64,000 bases of DNA from Gammaproteobacteria bacterium (GTDB taxonomy: Bacteria; Pseudomonadota; Gammaproteobacteria; Pseudomonadales; UBA5518): assembly GCA_016705365.1 (NCBI GenBank), contig JADIYI010000005.1, positions 248,001 to 312,000 on the forward strand, in the 5' to 3' direction. Shown piece by piece: positions 36,554-45,971 of the stretch. Made by a program: the position numbers and the translations under genes. How positions within the stretch are numbered: position 1 is the stretch's first letter; each line of letters starts with the position of its first letter. The notes under the pieces are model-generated. The model saw only the letters and a program-made list of their open reading frames with translations, was not told where the DNA came from and did no database searches.

Positions 36554-39500
36554 ATGCCCGATGAACTGACGCCGGACAGGCAATCCGCACCCGCCAATCG
36601 CGAACTCGGAGAACGCATCGGGCAGGCGATGAGCGCCGCACGCGGTGCGCTGCTGCGCCAGTTGCGCCAGCTGCGTGATCTGCAGCAACGCGGCCAGGCG
36701 CACGACCAGGTGCTGGCGCGGCTGCTGGAAGGAATCGCGAAATCCGAGGCGGAGCTCGTGCGCCGTCGCGGCTTGCTGCCGCAGGCCCTGAGTTACCCGG
36801 AGGAATTGCCGGTCGCGCAGCAGCGCGAGCGTATTCGCGAGGCGATCGATACACACCAGGTGGTGATCCTGGCCGGTGACACCGGTTCCGGCAAGACCAC
36901 CCAGGTGCCGAAACTGTGCCTCGAGCTCGGACGCGGTGCGCGCGGCATGATCGGGCATACCCAGCCGCGACGCATCGCGGCCCAGGCGGTCGCCGCGCGT
37001 ATCGCCGAGGAACTCGGCAGCGGCGGCGATACGCGCGTTGCATCGCAGGTGCGATTCAGCGACCGCTCGACGCCGGATACGCTGATCAAGCTGATGACCG
37101 ATGGCATCCTTCTCGCGGAAATCCAGCACGACCGGCGTCTCGGGCGCTACGACACGCTGATCATCGACGAGGCGCACGAGCGCAGTCTCAATATCGATTT
37201 CCTGCTCGGCTACCTGAAACGCCTGTTGCCCGAGCGCCCGGACCTCAAGCTCATCGTGACCTCCGCGACCATCGATGTGCAGCGTTTTGCGCGCCATTTC
37301 GACGATGCGCCGGTGATCGAGGTGCAAGGGCGCACCTACCCGGTGGAAGTCTGGTACCGCCCGCCGCCCGAGCAGGATGCCGATATCCCGCAGGCCATCG
37401 TGGCGGCAATCGAGGAGCTGATTGCCGGCGAGCGCGGCACGGCGCATGCCGGTCGTGGCGATGTGCTGGTGTTTCATGCCGGCGAGCGCGATATTCGCGA
37501 AACTGCCCTGGCAATCCGCAAGTCCGCGCTCGAGCACATCGAGGTGCTGCCGTTGTATTCGCGGCTGTCGCAATCGGAGCAGGCGCGCGTGTTGCGTCCC
37601 CGGAGCCGTGCCGGGCGACGCATCGTGCTCGCCACCAACGTGGCCGAGACCTCGCTCACGGTGCCGGGCATCCGCTACGTGATCGATCCGGGGATGGCGC
37701 GCATCAGCCGCTACAGCGTGCGCTCGAAGGTGCAGCGCTTGCCGATAGAGTCGATTGCACGCGCCAGCGCCGATCAACGCAAGGGCCGCTGCGGACGGCT
37801 CAGTGACGGTATCTGCGTGCGGCTCTACAGCGAGGTGGATTTCGCGGCCCGCGCGGCATTCACCGACCCGGAAATCCTGCGCACCGGCCTGGCCTCGGTG
37901 ATCCTGCAGATGCAGGCGCTCGGCCTCGGCGAGGTGGCGCGGTTTCCGTTTCTCGATCCGCCCGATGAGCGTCAGGTCAATGACGGCGTGCGCCTGCTCG
38001 AAGAGCTCGGCGCGCTCGAAGGCAAGCGTCTGAGCGCCACCGGGCGCAAGCTCGCTCGCCTGCCGGTCGATCCGCGTAGCGGGCGCATGTTGCTGGCCGC
38101 GGCCGGACTCGGCGCGCTGAGCGAGATGCTGGTGGTGGCGAGTTTTCTCAGCATCCAGGACCCGCGCGAGCGACCGGTGGAAAGGCAGCAGGCCGCCGAC
38201 CAGAGCCATCGGCGTTTTGCCTGCGAGAGTTCCGATTTCGTGTCGGTGCTGAACTTGTGGCGCCATGTCGAGGCGCAGCGCCAGGAGACGAGTGCAGGGC
38301 AGTTCCGGCGCATGTGTCAGCGGGAATTCCTGTCATGGCTGCGGCTGCGCGAGTGGCGCGATATCCATCATCAATTGCGCCTCGTCGCGCGCGAACTCGG
38401 GCTGCGGGAGAATCGCGAGGCGGCCAGTGACGAGACCCTGCATCGCGCGGTGCTGGCCGGCATGCTGACCCATATCGGTATCCGCACCGAGGAGCGCGAT
38501 TACGAGGGGGTGCGCAACCGGCGCTTCTCGGTGCACCCCGGATCGTTCCTGTTCCGCAAGCAGCCGAAGTGGGTGGTGTGCGCGGAGCTGGTTGAAACCA
38601 CCCGGCTGTATGCGCGCGTGGTGGCCGCGATCGATCCGGACTGGGTGTTTCCATGGGCCGATCCCCTGGTCAAGCGCGAACATCATTCGCCGCGCTGGGC
38701 GGCGCGCAGCGGCAAGGTGCTGGCCGCGGAGTGCGTGCGTCTTTTCGGCCTGGTGCTGTCGGACAATCGCAGCATCGATTTCGCCCGCGTGGATCCACCC
38801 GCGGCGCGGCGCATTTTCATCCAGAGCGCACTGGTGGAAGGTGATTACCGCAGCCAGCGCCGTTTCTGGACCCACAACCGGGGCCTGCTGGCGGAGATCG
38901 AGGCGCTCGAAGCCAAGGGACGCCGGCGTGACCTGCTGGTCGAGGACCGGGTGATCTTCGAGTTCTACGACGAGCGCCTGCCGGATTCGGTACTCGATCA
39001 TCCGACGCTCGAGAAGTGGCTGCGCCAGGAGCTGCCGCGCCAGCCCGAGGTACTGTGCATGCAGCGCGAGAGTCTGCTGCGCAAGCTCGGCGACGAGGTG
39101 TCCGGGGCGCAATTCCCCGACCAGCTGGAGTGGCGCGAGTTACGCATCCCGCTGATCTATCTCTACGAACCCGGGCACGCCGCCGACGGCGTCACGGCTG
39201 TGCTGCCGCTGGCGCTGCTGGAGAAGTTTCCGCGTTGTCTGGCCGAGTGGCTGGTGCCGGGCCTGTTGCGCGACAAGGTAATCGCGTTGCTGAAGGCGCT
39301 GCCGAAACACTATCGCCGGCTGCTGGTGCCGGTGCCGGATGCCGTCGACCGGCTGCTCGCGAACCTGGAGCCCCGCGACGAGCCGTTGACGCAGGTTCTC
39401 GGAGAGCGCATCAGGCAACTGTGCGCGGTGCAGATACCGCGTGAAGCGTGGCGCGGCGAGGAGGCGCTCGATCCGTTCTATCGCATGAACCTGCGCCTGG

Positions 39501-40474
39501 TTGCGGCCGATGGCGCGGTGGTTGCGCAGGGCCGTGATATCGGCGCGTTGCGGGTGGCCAACGTGGATCGCGCGCGCGGCGAGGTGCAACGCGCGGCGCC
39601 GGCAGCGCTGGCCCGCGTGGACATCCGCACCTGGGATTTCGGGGCGTTGCCACAGGACGTGCGCGTGGCTGGTGCCGGCGTCGAACTGCATGCCTACCCG
39701 GCGCTGTGCGACCGTGGCGAGAGCGTCTCGATCGAGACGCTGCCGGATGCCGATGCGGCGCATGCGATGCATCGCGCCGGGGTGCGTCGCTTGCTGCTGA
39801 TCGAGTGCGCGCAGGCCGCGACCTACCTGCGGCGCAACCTGCTGCGCAATGCGCGCACCCTGCTGCCACTCGGTGCGCGTTTCGAGCGTGCGGCGCTGAT
39901 CGAGGACCTGTTGCTCGGCGCGGTCGATGCGTGTCTGCCGGAAACCGGCGATTTGCCGCGCGAGGCGGGGGAATTCGCGGCGCTCGTTGCCCGCTGTCGT
40001 GCTGGCATCACGCCACAGGCACAGGCGCTCGCGCAACTGCTCGAACGCATTGCGGAGCAGATGCAGGCCATACAGGCCGCGCGCGCAGTGCTGCAGCAGG
40101 GTGCGAGCGCCGGGGCCCGCCGCGATATCGAGGCCCAGCTCGAACGCTTGCTGCACGCCGGTTTCCTGCATGCGACGCCAGCGCGCTGGCGCGAACGCCT
40201 GCCGATATACCTGAAAGCGATCGCGTGCCGTCTCGAGAAGATCCCCCTGCGCCGTGCGCGCGATCTGGAGTGCGTACACGAACTCGAACTGCTGCAAACG
40301 CGAATGGAAGCATTCCTGGTTCGCCATCCGGAGGCGGCGGCGCGCTGTGTGGAATACCGCTGGATGCTCGAGGAGTACCGGATTTCCCTTTTTGCGCAGC
40401 AGCTCGGCACCGTGGTGCCGGTATCGCGCAAGCGGCTCGACAGGTTGTGGGAGGATGTCACGCAAGGATCCTGA
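36554..40474 (+). CDS. hrpA: ATP-dependent RNA helicase HrpA
   Basis: HrpA is a DEAH-box helicase that rescues stalled or collided ribosomes. The 1306-residue product has Walker A GDTGSGKTTQ at 108-117, DEAH at 205-208, SATID as motif III, and the QRKGRCGR-like motif VI in ADQRKGRCGRLSDG. The long C-terminal region typical of HrpA, as against HrpB, is present. It starts 6 bases after the ligase gene. Confidence 0.97.
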   Translation: MPDELTPDRQSAPANRELGERIGQAMSAARGALLRQLRQLRDLQQRGQAHDQVLARLLEGIAKSEAELVRRRGLLPQALSYPEELPVAQQRERIREAIDTHQVVILAGDTGSGKTTQVPKLCLELGRGARGMIGHTQPRRIAAQAVAARIAEELGSGGDTRVASQVRFSDRSTPDTLIKLMTDGILLAEIQHDRRLGRYDTLIIDEAHERSLNIDFLLGYLKRLLPERPDLKLIVTSATIDVQRFARHFDDAPVIEVQGRTYPVEVWYRPPPEQDADIPQAIVAAIEELIAGERGTAHAGRGDVLVFHAGERDIRETALAIRKSALEHIEVLPLYSRLSQSEQARVLRPRSRAGRRIVLATNVAETSLTVPGIRYVIDPGMARISRYSVRSKVQRLPIESIARASADQRKGRCGRLSDGICVRLYSEVDFAARAAFTDPEILRTGLASVILQMQALGLGEVARFPFLDPPDERQVNDGVRLLEELGALEGKRLSATGRKLARLPVDPRSGRMLLAAAGLGALSEMLVVASFLSIQDPRERPVERQQAADQSHRRFACESSDFVSVLNLWRHVEAQRQETSAGQFRRMCQREFLSWLRLREWRDIHHQLRLVARELGLRENREAASDETLHRAVLAGMLTHIGIRTEERDYEGVRNRRFSVHPGSFLFRKQPKWVVCAELVETTRLYARVVAAIDPDWVFPWADPLVKREHHSPRWAARSGKVLAAECVRLFGLVLSDNRSIDFARVDPPAARRIFIQSALVEGDYRSQRRFWTHNRGLLAEIEALEAKGRRRDLLVEDRVIFEFYDERLPDSVLDHPTLEKWLRQELPRQPEVLCMQRESLLRKLGDEVSGAQFPDQLEWRELRIPLIYLYEPGHAADGVTAVLPLALLEKFPRCLAEWLVPGLLRDKVIALLKALPKHYRRLLVPVPDAVDRLLANLEPRDEPLTQVLGERIRQLCAVQIPREAWRGEEALDPFYRMNLRLVAADGAVVAQGRDIGALRVANVDRARGEVQRAAPAALARVDIRTWDFGALPQDVRVAGAGVELHAYPALCDRGESVSIETLPDADAAHAMHRAGVRRLLLIECAQAATYLRRNLLRNARTLLPLGARFERAALIEDLLLGAVDACLPETGDLPREAGEFAALVARCRAGITPQAQALAQLLERIAEQMQAIQAARAVLQQGASAGARRDIEAQLERLLHAGFLHATPARWRERLPIYLKAIACRLEKIPLRRARDLECVHELELLQTRMEAFLVRHPEAAARCVEYRWMLEEYRISLFAQQLGTVVPVSRKRLDRLWEDVTQGS

Positions 40475-40534
40475 CGTGTCGTCATTATCGTTGTCGATGG
40501 GCTACACTTGCGCCTTCCCGCGCCCCGACCAGTC

Positions 40535-41449
40535 ATGTCAATGCCCGAACTCGTCAATCAGGAATCGCTGATGGTCCCCGTGACCGGCAAGGTGCAGCTG
40601 CATCTGCGCCGTCTGTGGTGCGGCAACAAGGGCGCGGGCGAGCCGGTGTTGATGCTGCACGGCGCGGCCGAGGACGGCCATATTTTTTACTCGCATGCGG
40701 GGCGCGGACTCGGTTGCTACCTGGCCCGCGAGGGTTTCGATGTCTTCGTGGCGGACCTGCGCGGCAAGGGCAAGAGCTGGCCGGCGATCAACCAGAACAG
40801 CGATTTCGGCTTCCATGAGCTGGTGACCGAGGACATCCCGGCGCTGTCGGCGACCGTGGCGCGTCTTGCCGGCGGCCGTGAACAGACCTGGATCACGCAT
40901 TCGCTTGGCGGCGTGCTGGCGGCCGCCGCGCTGGCGCGCAGCAACCCTGCGGCGCTCGGTGTGCGCCAGCTGGTGCATTTCGGGGCGCGTCGCCAGATCC
41001 ATGTGCGCGGATTGCGCCGACGCCTGCTGGTCGACCTGTTGTGGAACCGGATCGGTCGTATCGCGGTGGCCTACGAGGGATACCTGGCGGCCGACCGTCT
41101 GCGTCTCGGAACGGCACGCGAATCGGAGCGCTGTTATCACGACGGCGTCAACTGGTCGAGCCGCGAGCAGTGGATCGATTCGGAAGACGGCTTCGATTAT
41201 GGCGCGTCCCTGCGCAAGCGCGTATGGGTTCGCAGCCTGTATTTTGCCTCCGCCAGCGACCGCGCTTTCGGCAGCCCGGATGATGTGCGCGATTTCATGC
41301 ACGAGCTCGGGCGCCATGATGGGCGGATGCTGGTGCTCGGTCGGGCCGGCGGAAACCTGCACGACTACTCCCATACCGGCATGCTGCTGCATCCGGACGC
41401 CGAAACCGATCACTTCCCGCAACTGCTGGCCTGGCTGCGCGAGGCCTGA
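40535..41449 (+). CDS. Alpha/beta hydrolase
   Basis: The 304-residue product has the core of the fold: the oxyanion strand LMLHGAAEDG, the nucleophile Ser123 in THSLGGVLA, and a late histidine in GNLHDYSHTGML. The substrate is unknown; lipase, esterase and lactonase roles are all open. ATG 40535 or 40541 may be used. There is no strong operon link with hrpA, which ends 60 bases upstream. Confidence 0.8.
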   Translation: MSMPELVNQESLMVPVTGKVQLHLRRLWCGNKGAGEPVLMLHGAAEDGHIFYSHAGRGLGCYLAREGFDVFVADLRGKGKSWPAINQNSDFGFHELVTEDIPALSATVARLAGGREQTWITHSLGGVLAAAALARSNPAALGVRQLVHFGARRQIHVRGLRRRLLVDLLWNRIGRIAVAYEGYLAADRLRLGTARESERCYHDGVNWSSREQWIDSEDGFDYGASLRKRVWVRSLYFASASDRAFGSPDDVRDFMHELGRHDGRMLVLGRAGGNLHDYSHTGMLLHPDAETDHFPQLLAWLREA

Positions 41450-41567
41450 GTCGGCATTCTGTACCCGCCACGCCAAATGAAGTAAAAGGGTGAGGCGGAA
41501 CCGCGAACCATCCGTACCTGTTGCGGTCGTATCGGACTGACGGGTCGAATTGCGAGCGTGGCCCTGC

Positions 41568-41580
41568 GTTTGATTCAAAC
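41568..41580 (+). promoter_or_regulatory. Palindrome upstream of the hvf cluster
   Basis: GTTTGA-T-TCAAAC is a perfect inverted repeat, ending 25 bases before the ATG of the precursor peptide. It does not look like a standard Fur box. It could be an operator for metal- or stress-dependent control, which is inference from position. Confidence 0.4.
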
Positions 41581-41605
41581 AGTGACCATTGCGAGGAGCA
41601 AAGAC

Positions 41606-41929
41606 ATGACAAGCAAATCCATCAATCCGCTGGCGGCAGCAATCGGGGCCTCTCTTCTGGCGAGCACCCTGTCTCCGCTGGCCTCGGCCGACAGCAATCC
41701 GTTTGCGCTGAGCGAGCTGACGGCGGGGTACCAGCTGGCCCAGGGTGAAACAGCCGAGCCGGCCGAGGGAAAGTGTGGCGAAGGCAAGTGCGGTGACAAG
41801 AAAACCGATGCCGAGGGCAAATGCGGTGACAAGGCCGATACCGAGGGCAAATGTGGCGATGCGAAGCCGGCCGAAGGCAAGTGCGGCGCCGAGGGCAAGT
41901 GTGGCGAGAATACGCCCGACGGATACTGA
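41606..41929 (+). CDS. hvfA: HvfA-like precursor of a ribosomal peptide metallophore
   Basis: The 107-residue product has an N-terminal signal peptide (LAAAIGASLLASTLSPLASA) and a C-terminal half with six EGKCG repeats, Cys at 57, 62, 73, 83, 93 and 99. In the HvfA family, paired DUF692 and DUF2063 proteins modify such EGKCG cysteines (oxazolone/thioamide), and the exported product binds copper. Both partner genes follow directly here. The start is set by GAGGAG upstream. The repeat number and sequence are the most variable part of the family. Confidence 0.9.
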   Translation: MTSKSINPLAAAIGASLLASTLSPLASADSNPFALSELTAGYQLAQGETAEPAEGKCGEGKCGDKKTDAEGKCGDKADTEGKCGDAKPAEGKCGAEGKCGENTPDGY

Positions 41930-41944
41930 AGACGGATTGTCGCT

Positions 41945-42796
41945 GTGAATACCCGCCTGTTCGGAGCGGGCCTGGGCTTGCGGCGGGCCCTGCTGGGCCC
42001 GATTGCCACCCTTGATGCCGGTGCCATCGATTTTCTGGAAGTGGCCCCGGAGAACTGGATCGGCGTGGGCGGGCGGCTTGGGCGGCAGTTTCGCGCGCTC
42101 GCCGGGCGCTACCCGGTGATGCTGCATGGCCTGTCGCTCAATATCGGCGGTTTCGCACCGCTCGACTTCGACCTGCTGCGGCGCATCAAGGCGTTCATGC
42201 GCGAACACGATTGCCCGGGTTACAGCGAACATCTCAGTTACTGCGGTGACGAGGGGCATCTCTACGACCTGTTGCCGATCCCGTTTACCGCCGAGGCCGT
42301 GCGCCACGTGGCCGCGCGGGTGCGCCAGGTGCAGGATGTCCTGGGGCAGCGCATCGCACTTGAAAACGCCTCTTACTACGTAGCGCCTGGCCAGGAGCTG
42401 AGCGAGCTCGAATTCATCAACGCGGTGCTGGCCGAGGCCGACTGCGAACTGCTGCTGGATGTGAACAACATCTATGTGAACAGCATCAACCATCGCTACG
42501 ACGCCGGTACATTTCTCGCGGGTCTGCCCGTCGAGCGTACCCGCTACATGCATGTCGCGGGGCATTATGTGGAGGCCGAGGATCTGCGCGTCGATACCCA
42601 TGGTGCCGATGTGATCGACCCGGTGTGGGAACTGCTCGACCGGGCCTGTGCTCGCTTCGGCGTGTTGCCCACCCTGCTCGAGCGCGACTTCAATATCCCC
42701 CCGCTCACTCGATTGCTGGCGGAAGTCGGCGAGGTACGCCGCATCCAGCAGCGCCACCTCGAGCGCGCGCCGCTCAGGCAGGGACTGGGCGCATGA
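41945..42796 (+). CDS. hvfB: DUF692 multinuclear iron oxidase (MNIO) modifying the HvfA-like peptide
   Basis: This 283-residue TIM-barrel protein belongs to the multinuclear non-haem iron oxidases, which oxidise cysteines in ribosomal peptides. Conserved metal-ligand regions are visible: MLHGLSLNIGG, GYSEHLSYCG, ALENASYY, DVNNIYVNSINH and HVAGHYVEAEDL. It uses a GTG start 16 bases after the precursor stop. Its stop overlaps the next gene as ATGA, typical of HvfB-HvfC pairs that act as a complex. Confidence 0.92.
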   Translation: MNTRLFGAGLGLRRALLGPIATLDAGAIDFLEVAPENWIGVGGRLGRQFRALAGRYPVMLHGLSLNIGGFAPLDFDLLRRIKAFMREHDCPGYSEHLSYCGDEGHLYDLLPIPFTAEAVRHVAARVRQVQDVLGQRIALENASYYVAPGQELSELEFINAVLAEADCELLLDVNNIYVNSINHRYDAGTFLAGLPVERTRYMHVAGHYVEAEDLRVDTHGADVIDPVWELLDRACARFGVLPTLLERDFNIPPLTRLLAEVGEVRRIQQRHLERAPLRQGLGA

Positions 42797-43587
42797 GCGA
42801 TGGCGTCGCCGCGCAGCAGCGCGCATTCACCCGCCATATCCGCGACCCCGGTGCCAGTCCGTGCCCCGACGGTGTCGAACAGCGGCGCATGCGCATCTAC
42901 AACGAACTGGTATACAACACCATCGAGGGCTTCGTGGCGGGCGGATTTCCGGTCCTGAGAGCGCTGTTCGATGAGCGCGAATGGCAGCAACTGATCCGCC
43001 GCTTCGTGAGCAGCCATCGCTGCCAGACGCCGTATTTCCTGGAGATTGGCCAGGAGTTCCTGCGTTTCATCGAATCCGCACCCGACAGCGGCGGAACACG
43101 GCGCCCGTTCCTGCTGGAACTGGCGCATTACGAGTGGGTGGAGATTGCGCTGGACGTGGCGGACGCTGAAATCGCGGCGCCGGACATCGATCCAGGCGGC
43201 GATCCGATGACGGGCATCCCGGTGCTCAGCCCGCTCGCCTGGCCGCTGTCCTACCGGTTCCCGGTGCACCGTATCTGCCGTGATTTCCAGCCGCCGCAGC
43301 CGGGCCCGGATCCGACTTGCCTGGTCGTGTATCGCAACGCCGCCGATGCGGTGAAATTCATCGAGAGCAATGCGGCCACGCTGCGCATGCTGGCGCTGAT
43401 GGATGGCGAGCAAAGCAGCGGGGAAGCAATCTGCGGCACCATCGCGGGCGAGCTCGGGGTTGCGCCCGCGCAGTTGCTCGAATCCTGTCGTGACACCTTG
43501 CTGCGTTTGCAGGCGCTGGGCGTAGTTGCCGGCACCCGCGCCCCGCGCCGATACCCGACGGAAGACCGGTTTCACATCCTGTGCTAA
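42793..43587 (+). CDS. hvfC: DUF2063 partner protein of the MNIO enzyme
   Basis: The 264-residue product has the N-terminal segment QRAFTRHIRDP and RRMRIYNELVYNTIEGF, typical of DUF2063/HvfC proteins, which bind the precursor and the MNIO enzyme. The C-terminal half (VVYRNAADAVKFIESNAATL) fits the family's second domain. The ATG overlaps the hvfB stop. No exporter or sensor gene lies within this cluster. Confidence 0.9.
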   Translation: MSDGVAAQQRAFTRHIRDPGASPCPDGVEQRRMRIYNELVYNTIEGFVAGGFPVLRALFDEREWQQLIRRFVSSHRCQTPYFLEIGQEFLRFIESAPDSGGTRRPFLLELAHYEWVEIALDVADAEIAAPDIDPGGDPMTGIPVLSPLAWPLSYRFPVHRICRDFQPPQPGPDPTCLVVYRNAADAVKFIESNAATLRMLALMDGEQSSGEAICGTIAGELGVAPAQLLESCRDTLLRLQALGVVAGTRAPRRYPTEDRFHILC

Positions 43588-43620
43588 CCTTGCGCTCCGA
43601 TTGCGCAGGGTGGCTCGCAT

Positions 43621-44334
43621 ATGAGACTTCGGTTCGCCTGGGCTGGCACCGTTACGGCGTTGATGTTCGGCCTGCTGCTGGGCAGTGCGGCGGCATGGTG
43701 CGAAGTGGGAGAGCCGGATCCGCTGGAGGGTTTCAACCGGGGCGTGTTCGAGTTCAACGATGTGCTCGATCGCAACCTGCTGAAACCTGTCGCCAAGGGT
43801 TACCAGACAGTCACGCCGCAATTCGTCGATACCGGTGTCAGCAACGTCTTCACCAACCTGGGCAAGGTGCCGGCATTCATCAATCACGTTTTGCAATGGC
43901 GCCTGGCCGAAGCGGGCAGTGACGGGCGCCGTTTCGTGGTGAACAGCACGCTCGGCTTGTTCGGGCTTTTCGATGTGGCCAGCAAGCTTGGTATCGAGCA
44001 GTACGATACCGACCTGGGAGTGACCCTGGGCCGCTGGGGTGTTGGCCCGGGCGCCTATATCGTGTTGCCATTGCTCGGGCCGAGCACCGTGCGAGATGGC
44101 GTCTCGCGCGGGGGAGACTTGTTCCTGCACCCCTTGTTCTACGTCGATGACGACACCACGAAGTGGTCTCTGCGCGCACTCGAGATGGTCGATTTGCGCG
44201 CCGATCTGCTGTCGGTCGAGGAGTTGATCACCGGTGACCGCTACGTCTTCCTGCGCAATCTCTACCTGCAGCGCCGCGAGTTCCTGATCACCGGCGAGTT
44301 GCCCGAGGATGATTTCGGCGACGAGGATTTCTGA
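43621..44334 (+). CDS. mlaA: MlaA-family outer-membrane lipid-asymmetry protein
   Basis: MlaA removes misplaced phospholipid from the outer leaflet of the outer membrane. The 237-residue product has a signal peptide, then EPDPLEGFNRGVFEFND, the family signature, and GVTLGRWGVGPGAYIVLPLLGPST. The cysteine after the signal (AAWC) is a poor lipobox, so lipidation is uncertain. The rest of the Mla system is not in the window. It starts 34 bases after the hvf cluster. Confidence 0.93.
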   Translation: MRLRFAWAGTVTALMFGLLLGSAAAWCEVGEPDPLEGFNRGVFEFNDVLDRNLLKPVAKGYQTVTPQFVDTGVSNVFTNLGKVPAFINHVLQWRLAEAGSDGRRFVVNSTLGLFGLFDVASKLGIEQYDTDLGVTLGRWGVGPGAYIVLPLLGPSTVRDGVSRGGDLFLHPLFYVDDDTTKWSLRALEMVDLRADLLSVEELITGDRYVFLRNLYLQRREFLITGELPEDDFGDEDF

Positions 44335-44416
44335 GGCGTGAGGCGCCACCCGCTTGCGTGAAACGCCCCGCAGCGTGGCGCACGCGCCCCGATTGCCGCC
44401 GCACCTGATCGGTGCT

Positions 44417-44878
44417 TCAGGAGCGCTGGGCGGCGGCACCGGCCTCGAGCTTGGTACGGATGAATTCGGAATGCGGAACGTAGATCAGCCCCGCGATCTT
44501 GCGGATCAGGTGCTCCTCGTACCTGTCGACGTCGCCATCGGCATACGCCACCTGCCACATCGAGCGCAACAGCGCGGATTTTTCCGCATCCGTGAACTCC
44601 TCGTTGATCACCCGGGTGAACGCGTAGCTCGAGGTCGCCTCGTGTGCTTCGGCCTCTGCCAGCGCCAGCAGGGTGTCGAGTTCCTCGTGACTCAGCCCGA
44701 AGCAGCGGTGCAGCATTTCGCGCATGGTGACCTGTTCGCGCGGATCGTGCCGGTAATCGGCGCGTGCGACCTCGATCAGCAGCGCCGCCGCGGCCAGGTG
44801 CCGGCCGTGCGCACTGTGCGCGGGCGCCTCGCCCGGCGCCAGCGAGGCGGCGATGAAATCCCGGATTCGTGACAGCAT
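44417..44878 (-). CDS. TerB-like helical protein
   Basis: This 153-residue all-helical protein resembles the TerB domain, with acidic pairs such as EVARADYRHDPRE and MWQVAYADGDVDRYEE that resemble its metal-binding sites. TerB is named for tellurite resistance, but most members have unknown roles; no other ter genes are here. It lies 11 bases downstream of dusA on the same strand, so the two are probably co-transcribed. Confidence 0.82.
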   Translation of the reverse strand: MLSRIRDFIAASLAPGEAPAHSAHGRHLAAAALLIEVARADYRHDPREQVTMREMLHRCFGLSHEELDTLLALAEAEAHEATSSYAFTRVINEEFTDAEKSALLRSMWQVAYADGDVDRYEEHLIRKIAGLIYVPHSEFIRTKLEAGAAAQRS

Positions 44879-44888
44879 GACGTGGTCC

Positions 44889-45971
44889 TCAGGCCGATAG
44901 TCGGGCGTCGTCAGGCAGTGTCATGCGCGATACGCAGGCCGCCGCATCACGCAGCACCTCGATACCTGCCCCGTCGCGATAACCGTGCTCCGCGATATGA
45001 CGGCGGAAGCGCCGCCCGCCCGGGCAAGCCTGGAACAGGCCGAGCACGTGGCGGCTGATCTGGCACAGGCGCCGCCCTCCGGCGAGCTGTCGCTCGACGT
45101 AGGGCAGGAACGCCTCGAGTATCTCGTGACGCGACGGCACCACGTGATGGTCATCGAACAACAGCGCATCTGCCGCGGCCAGCAGGTACGGATTGTGATA
45201 GGCCGCGCGCCCCAGCATGACGCCATCGACCGAGCACAGATGCGCCGCGGCCGCCTCCAGGCTGTCGATTCCGCCATTGATCACAACCGTGAGCGTCGGA
45301 AAATCCTGCTTGACGCGATAGACCGTCGGATAATCGAGTGGCGGTATTTCGCGGTTCTGCTTCGGGCTCAGCCCGCTCAGCCAGGCCTTGCGCGCATGGA
45401 TCACGAGGGTCTCGCAGCCGGCCTCGGCCACCTGGCTCACAAACTGCTGCAACTCGGCATAACTGTCACGGTCATCGATACCGATCCGGCATTTGACCGT
45501 CACCGGTACGCTCACCGCCGCGCGCATGGCTGCGACGCAGTGCGCCACCAGTTCGGGCTCCGCCATCAGGCAGGCGCCAAAACGCCCCGATTGCACCCGA
45601 TCGGAGGGGCAGCCGACATTGATGTTGATCTCCCGGTAACCCCATTGCTCGCCGATGCGCGCGCTTTCGGCCATCTCGCGCGGATCGCTGCCGCCGAGCT
45701 GAAGCGCCAGCGGCTGCTCAAGCGCATCGAAACCCAGCAGGTGCTCGCGATCACCGTGCACGATTGCGGCGCTGGTTACCATCTCGGTGTAGAGCAGGGC
45801 GTGCCGGGTGATCAGGCGCAGGAAATAGCGGCAATGGCGATCGGTCCACTCCATCATGGGCGCGACGCACAAGCGCCACCTGAGCGCATCGTGTTCCAGC
45901 AGGCTTTCAGCCACGGTTGATCCCCGGTTCGAAGATTCGCTGCGCAATTTGGCGCGTTGCGTTGCGTGCAT
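44889..45971 (-). CDS. dusA: tRNA-dihydrouridine(20/20a) synthase
   Basis: DusA reduces uridine to dihydrouridine in the D-loop of tRNA using FMN and NADPH. The 360-residue product has LCVAPMMEWTDRHCRYF, NINVGCPSDRVQSGRFGACL with the catalytic Cys, VIHARKAWLSGLSPKQNR (specific for DusA), and VINGGIDSLE. The true start may be a later Met or Val, since the first 30 residues are poorly conserved. It looks complete. Confidence 0.95.
   Translation of the reverse strand: MHATQRAKLRSESSNRGSTVAESLLEHDALRWRLCVAPMMEWTDRHCRYFLRLITRHALLYTEMVTSAAIVHGDREHLLGFDALEQPLALQLGGSDPREMAESARIGEQWGYREININVGCPSDRVQSGRFGACLMAEPELVAHCVAAMRAAVSVPVTVKCRIGIDDRDSYAELQQFVSQVAEAGCETLVIHARKAWLSGLSPKQNREIPPLDYPTVYRVKQDFPTLTVVINGGIDSLEAAAAHLCSVDGVMLGRAAYHNPYLLAAADALLFDDHHVVPSRHEILEAFLPYVERQLAGGRRLCQISRHVLGLFQACPGGRRFRRHIAEHGYRDGAGIEVLRDAAACVSRMTLPDDARLSA

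Noticed and set aside
35498..38266. 922-codon minus-strand ORF opposite fadD and hrpA
   Set aside because: The opposite strand encodes well-conserved enzymes; this frame is a GC-driven shadow.
40538..42826. 762-codon minus-strand ORF opposite the hydrolase and hvf genes
   Set aside because: It lacks recognisable domains and opposes convincing genes.
42565..44439. 624-codon minus-strand ORF opposite hvfC and mlaA
   Set aside because: Same reasoning: composition-driven open frame without protein-like features.
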